46,642 bases of DNA from a bacterium (GTDB taxonomy: Bacteria; Hydrothermota; Tepidihabitantia; Tepidihabitantales; Tepidihabitantaceae), in contig DATJQV010000080.1 of assembly GCA_035505375.1 (NCBI GenBank), positions 1 to 46,642 on the forward strand, written 5' to 3'. The notes under the pieces were generated by a model. It saw only the letters and a list, made by a program, of their open reading frames with translations. It ran no database searches and was not told the origin of the DNA. This document shows, one piece after another, positions 44,347-46,642 of the stretch. A program made the position numbers and the translations under genes. The number at the start of each line of letters is the position of its first letter. The first letter of the stretch is position 1.

Positions 44347-45102
44347 TTACTTCGCCTTCAGCAGTTCGATCTGGCGTTTTGCCTCTCCCACATAAAGACT
44401 GTCGGCGGCGGGCGCGTTGGCTATGATATGCTCGTAGTCGTCAACCGCGGCCGAGTCCAGCCCGATAAGCGCGTGCGCCTCTGCTCTGAAGAAGAAGGTC
44501 GGGATCATGCTCGGGTCGAGCCGGATCGCCTCGTCGTAGTCCATTATAGCCAGGCCGGGTTCGTCCATGGCTTGATGCACGAGACCGCGGTTGCTGAAGG
44601 CGAGGGCGAAGCTCGGATTCAGATCCAGCGCACGGTTGTAGTCCTGCATTGCGAGGGCATGCTCGCCCTTGTCTTCATGCGCGAGCCCGCGGTTGTTGCA
44701 GGCGTCGTCCCGGCTTGAGTCCAGCGCCAGGGTTCGGTCATAGTCCAGAATCGCCAGGTCCGGCTTCCCTTCATCGCGGTAGGCAATCCCGCGGCTGTTG
44801 TAGGCGTCAGGGTCGGCCGGATTAAGCCTGATCGCGTTCGTATAGTCCTCAATGGCCGACGCATTCTCGCCAATGGCGTGGTAGGCTCGCCCGCGATTGT
44901 AATAGGCGACGCTGTCAGTCGAGTCCTGCTCTATCGCCCGGTTGAATTGCTGGATCGCCGCCAGAAAGTTGCCCTCGTCTGCAAGCGCATTACCTTGCTC
45001 GACCGGGTCCGCGTCTTCCTCTTCCTGGGCACGGGCTCGGCCGGGCCCAAGCAGAATCAAGACGCTAATCGCGATGCAACTCCACAGCTTACTGCTTCTC
45101 AT
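44347..45102 (-). CDS. Exported TPR protein with Asp-rich repeats
   Basis: 251 residues. Signal peptide (LWSCIAISVLILLGPGRARA) followed by an acidic stretch (QEEEDADP) and about six canonical 34-residue TPRs: AAIQQFNRAIEQDSTDSVAY, YNRGRAYHAIGENASAIEDY, YNSRGIAYRDEGKPDLAILD and so on. AAAGGAG precedes the ATG and a promoter lies at 45134-45161. A secreted or periplasmic scaffold; partner unknown. It heads a transcript that continues into the TPR gene at 43375. Confidence 0.75.
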   Translation of the reverse strand: MRSSKLWSCIAISVLILLGPGRARAQEEEDADPVEQGNALADEGNFLAAIQQFNRAIEQDSTDSVAYYNRGRAYHAIGENASAIEDYTNAIRLNPADPDAYNSRGIAYRDEGKPDLAILDYDRTLALDSSRDDACNNRGLAHEDKGEHALAMQDYNRALDLNPSFALAFSNRGLVHQAMDEPGLAIMDYDEAIRLDPSMIPTFFFRAEAHALIGLDSAAVDDYEHIIANAPAADSLYVGEAKRQIELLKAK

Positions 45103-45133
45103 GATGGCTGGCTCCTTTCAAGATCGACGGCGA

Positions 45134-45161
45134 ATTATGCGAGCCATCCCATGGTTGTCAA
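45134..45161 (-). promoter_or_regulatory. Promoter of the exported TPR pair
   Basis: Minus strand TTGACA (45161-45156), 16-bp spacer, CATAAT (45139-45134), leader of about 25 nt with a ribosome site. Confidence 0.7.
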
Positions 45162-45271
45162 GGACTGCATATGCGCCGAGGGACCGGCGAAGCGCTGTAC
45201 GAAAGGACAACTAACGATGAATGCTCTAACAATGGCCAGGCAGAATCGAGTGGCCGGCTCGGACAGCGTGC

Positions 45272-46105
45272 CTACTCGGTGACGACCACCTCTTTCGTGG
45301 CCTGAGACTTTGCGCCGCGCAGGAAGTAAATGCCGGGGCTGAGGCGGCCGACGTCGTTCGCGCCCGGATGCAGGTCGAGCACCCTGCGACCGGAGATGTC
45401 CAGCAGCGCGCTCGACGCCGGACGCTCCACGCCTGACGACGGAGGCAGGAACAGCAAGCCGCGGGCAATCGTGGTCCCGACCTTCACGTTGCTCAATCCT
45501 CTATCCTTCAGTTCCTCTACGCCGGTCTGCAGGAACCCGAACCGGATGTAGTCGCCCATAACGTTGTCGATGTTCCCGATGCTTGCCGTATCGCTGGCGG
45601 CGGAGCAGCGCCGGTAGGCTGAGCCGTTCCCGTTGCGGTAGAACCGGTCGTCCGCGCCCGCGTCACCGCGCCATGTAATCTCGACAATCAGGTTATCGGT
45701 GTCGTTGTAGTTGAATGTGCCCGGGAAGTAGTACCAGGTGTTGTCCACGCCGGTGCCGACGAGCAGGGTCTCGGCCTGGAGCACTATCTGCGGCGATTTG
45801 CCGCCATAGTTGGCGCTGAAGTTCGTCGTGAGTTCAGTCAGCGGTGTGTGGCAGCAGGTAACAGTGACATGGTAGAACTCGGCCGGCGCGTCCGACGAGC
45901 TGTAAAGCCCGATGGCGACGATGTCGCCCGCCTGGTTAATCTCACCCTGGTTGTACAGCCATTGGCACCGGTACGCGTCAGAGGTCGAACCCCAGAACGG
46001 TATGCTGTTCAGATTGGCCGGTGAGCCGATGCTTACCCACGTCGTGTCGGCGACCGCCGCGGCCGGAATCAGCAGCGCGGCAGCGAACAGAACGGCGATT
46101 CTCAC
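45272..46105 (-). CDS. Secreted protein with type IX-style sorting domain
   Basis: 277 residues from GTG at 46105 with AGAGGAG 5 nt upstream. Signal peptide MRIAVLFAAALLIPAAAVA. The body is beta-rich (IVAIGLYSSSDAPAEFYHV, NYNDTDNLIVEITWRGDAG) and resembles the carbohydrate-binding or adhesion-like modules of FCB surface proteins, without a named family. The tail (SALLDISGRRVLDLHPGANDV, LSPGIYFLRGA) is nearly the same as that of the YVTN propeller at 33264-35675, so both belong to one sorting-domain subtype. Confidence 0.75.
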   Translation of the reverse strand: MRIAVLFAAALLIPAAAVADTTWVSIGSPANLNSIPFWGSTSDAYRCQWLYNQGEINQAGDIVAIGLYSSSDAPAEFYHVTVTCCHTPLTELTTNFSANYGGKSPQIVLQAETLLVGTGVDNTWYYFPGTFNYNDTDNLIVEITWRGDAGADDRFYRNGNGSAYRRCSAASDTASIGNIDNVMGDYIRFGFLQTGVEELKDRGLSNVKVGTTIARGLLFLPPSSGVERPASSALLDISGRRVLDLHPGANDVGRLSPGIYFLRGAKSQATKEVVVTE

Positions 46106-46137
46106 GTTGACTCCTCTCTAATAGTGCGAACTCCGAC

Positions 46138-46165
46138 ATCATAATTCCGCGACCGACGATGTCAA
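46138..46165 (-). promoter_or_regulatory. Promoter of the last cargo gene
   Basis: Minus strand TTGACA (46165-46160), 16-bp spacer, TATGAT (46143-46138), leader of about 26 nt. Confidence 0.75.
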
Positions 46166-46496
46166 ACGCGTGGGGAGCGGTCTGCCGGCCTGCCACCGCC
46201 GCCAGTCGGCAGATTTCCGACGGACGTGTTAAGTCGGCGGGGAGACCTGACGGTCTTTGCTTGTGGCTTGCCCTGCGGTGCCGGACTTTATGCCTCGGAA
46301 CCGGGGACTGTCCCTTCGCAGGGCCTTGTGCGACTCTGAGGGACTGTCTCCGCTTCCGGAAGGACACGACTATCTCCTAAGTTACTGTTCGTGCTGCAGT
46401 TGTCAGGTGCGGTGGAAAATGATAACTGCCCCTACCCCCGAGTCAAGGAGAGCATACCGGGAGTCACTGGGGTACGGTTCCCCCCATCAGGAAGTG

Positions 46497-46605
46497 TATG
46501 AGAGGCGGGTACTTGTAGCGACCGCCTATCTGAGCCCGTGCCCGCCTGACAACGTGCAGCAAATGCCGGCTCAGTGTCGGAAGCTGTCTTTCCCCGCCTC
46601 TCATA
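46497..46605. other. Strong RNA-like fold of unknown type in the gene-free right end
   Basis: A perfect 13-bp stem (tatgagaggcggg at 46497-46509 with cccgcctctcata at 46593-46605) encloses a second stem (ctgagcc at 46530-46536 with ggctcag at 46568-46574) and about 30 nt of inner loop. It is followed by a small hairpin acctt-agga-aaggt near 46610-46623. It does not match tRNA, tmRNA, SRP RNA or RNase P RNA as far as I can tell by eye. The rest of 46166-46642 holds only a ggggactgtccc-type mini-repeat (about 46295-46350) and no supported gene. Confidence 0.4.
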
Positions 46606-46642
46606 AGCTACCTTAGGAAAGGTTACGAAGGTGAATCCCGGT

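Overview
The window is 46.6 kb of GC-rich bacterial chromosome with dense genes, two tRNA genes and no rRNA, phage or insertion sequence that I can recognise. The gene content points to an uncultured FCB-like lineage (Fibrobacteres-Chlorobi-Bacteroidetes side of the tree, for example a WOR-3/Stahlbacteria-type candidate phylum). The reasons are seven secreted proteins with Por/type IX-style C-terminal sorting domains, a PorV/PorQ-like barrel, a sphingolipid-type serine palmitoyltransferase, a short archaeal/eukaryote-type prolyl-tRNA synthetase and many secreted TPR and propeller proteins. The lineage is inference from gene content.

Layout. 1-2605 (minus): a two-gene operon of a CBS-HEPN protein and an AIPR-family protein that runs off the left edge; it looks like a defence or stress module. 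3287-8887 (minus): an envelope operon of NHL-repeat protein, PorV-like barrel, polyprenol/diacylglycerol kinase-like membrane protein and a double-parvulin chaperone. 8943-11561 (minus): a SIR2 domain fused to about ten nearly identical TPR-type repeats. 12300-14703: DUF1801 protein, NYN/PIN-like nuclease and a BNR-type cargo protein. 15216-17786: a broken mini-lipoprotein and a GT39-type membrane glycosyltransferase with TPR tail, riddled with in-frame mini-repeats. 17961-23111: zinc ribbon, 7-repeat propeller cargo, C25-like peptidase cargo and another cargo. 23215-27366 (plus): ligA-recG. 27375-29678 (minus): a serine palmitoyltransferase-like enzyme and a GNAT-fold partner. 29760-31433: a degenerate 5'-nucleotidase-like protein ending in a ComEA-type HhH domain. 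31535-32974: proS. 33264-35675: a cysteine-rich YVTN propeller. 36329-38658: MarR regulator, SDR epimerase and TPR protein. 38704-40823: tRNA-Gln, M6 metalloprotease, tRNA-Arg. 40840-46105: TPR membrane protein, TIR protein, zinc-ribbon/HNH-like protein, two secreted TPR proteins and a last sorting-domain cargo. 46106-46642 holds no gene that I can support but has a strong RNA-like fold.

Three genome-wide habits show. First, promoters are easy to see and most have TTGAC(A/T/C), a 16-bp spacer and a -10 box. At least nine genes start 6-8 nt after the -10, which means leaderless mRNAs, often with GTG or TTG starts. Second, four intergenic arrays (2760-3082, 11858-12250, 20056-20352, 35765-36075) have a degenerate 12-bp period with a different consensus in each. 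Third, short phrase-like mini-repeats sit between genes and also inside genes (GT39-TPR, ligA, a cargo sorting domain), always keeping the frame.

The best candidates for undescribed biology are the CBS-HEPN/AIPR operon, the SIR2-TPR gene, and the 12-bp-period arrays placed just upstream of promoters.
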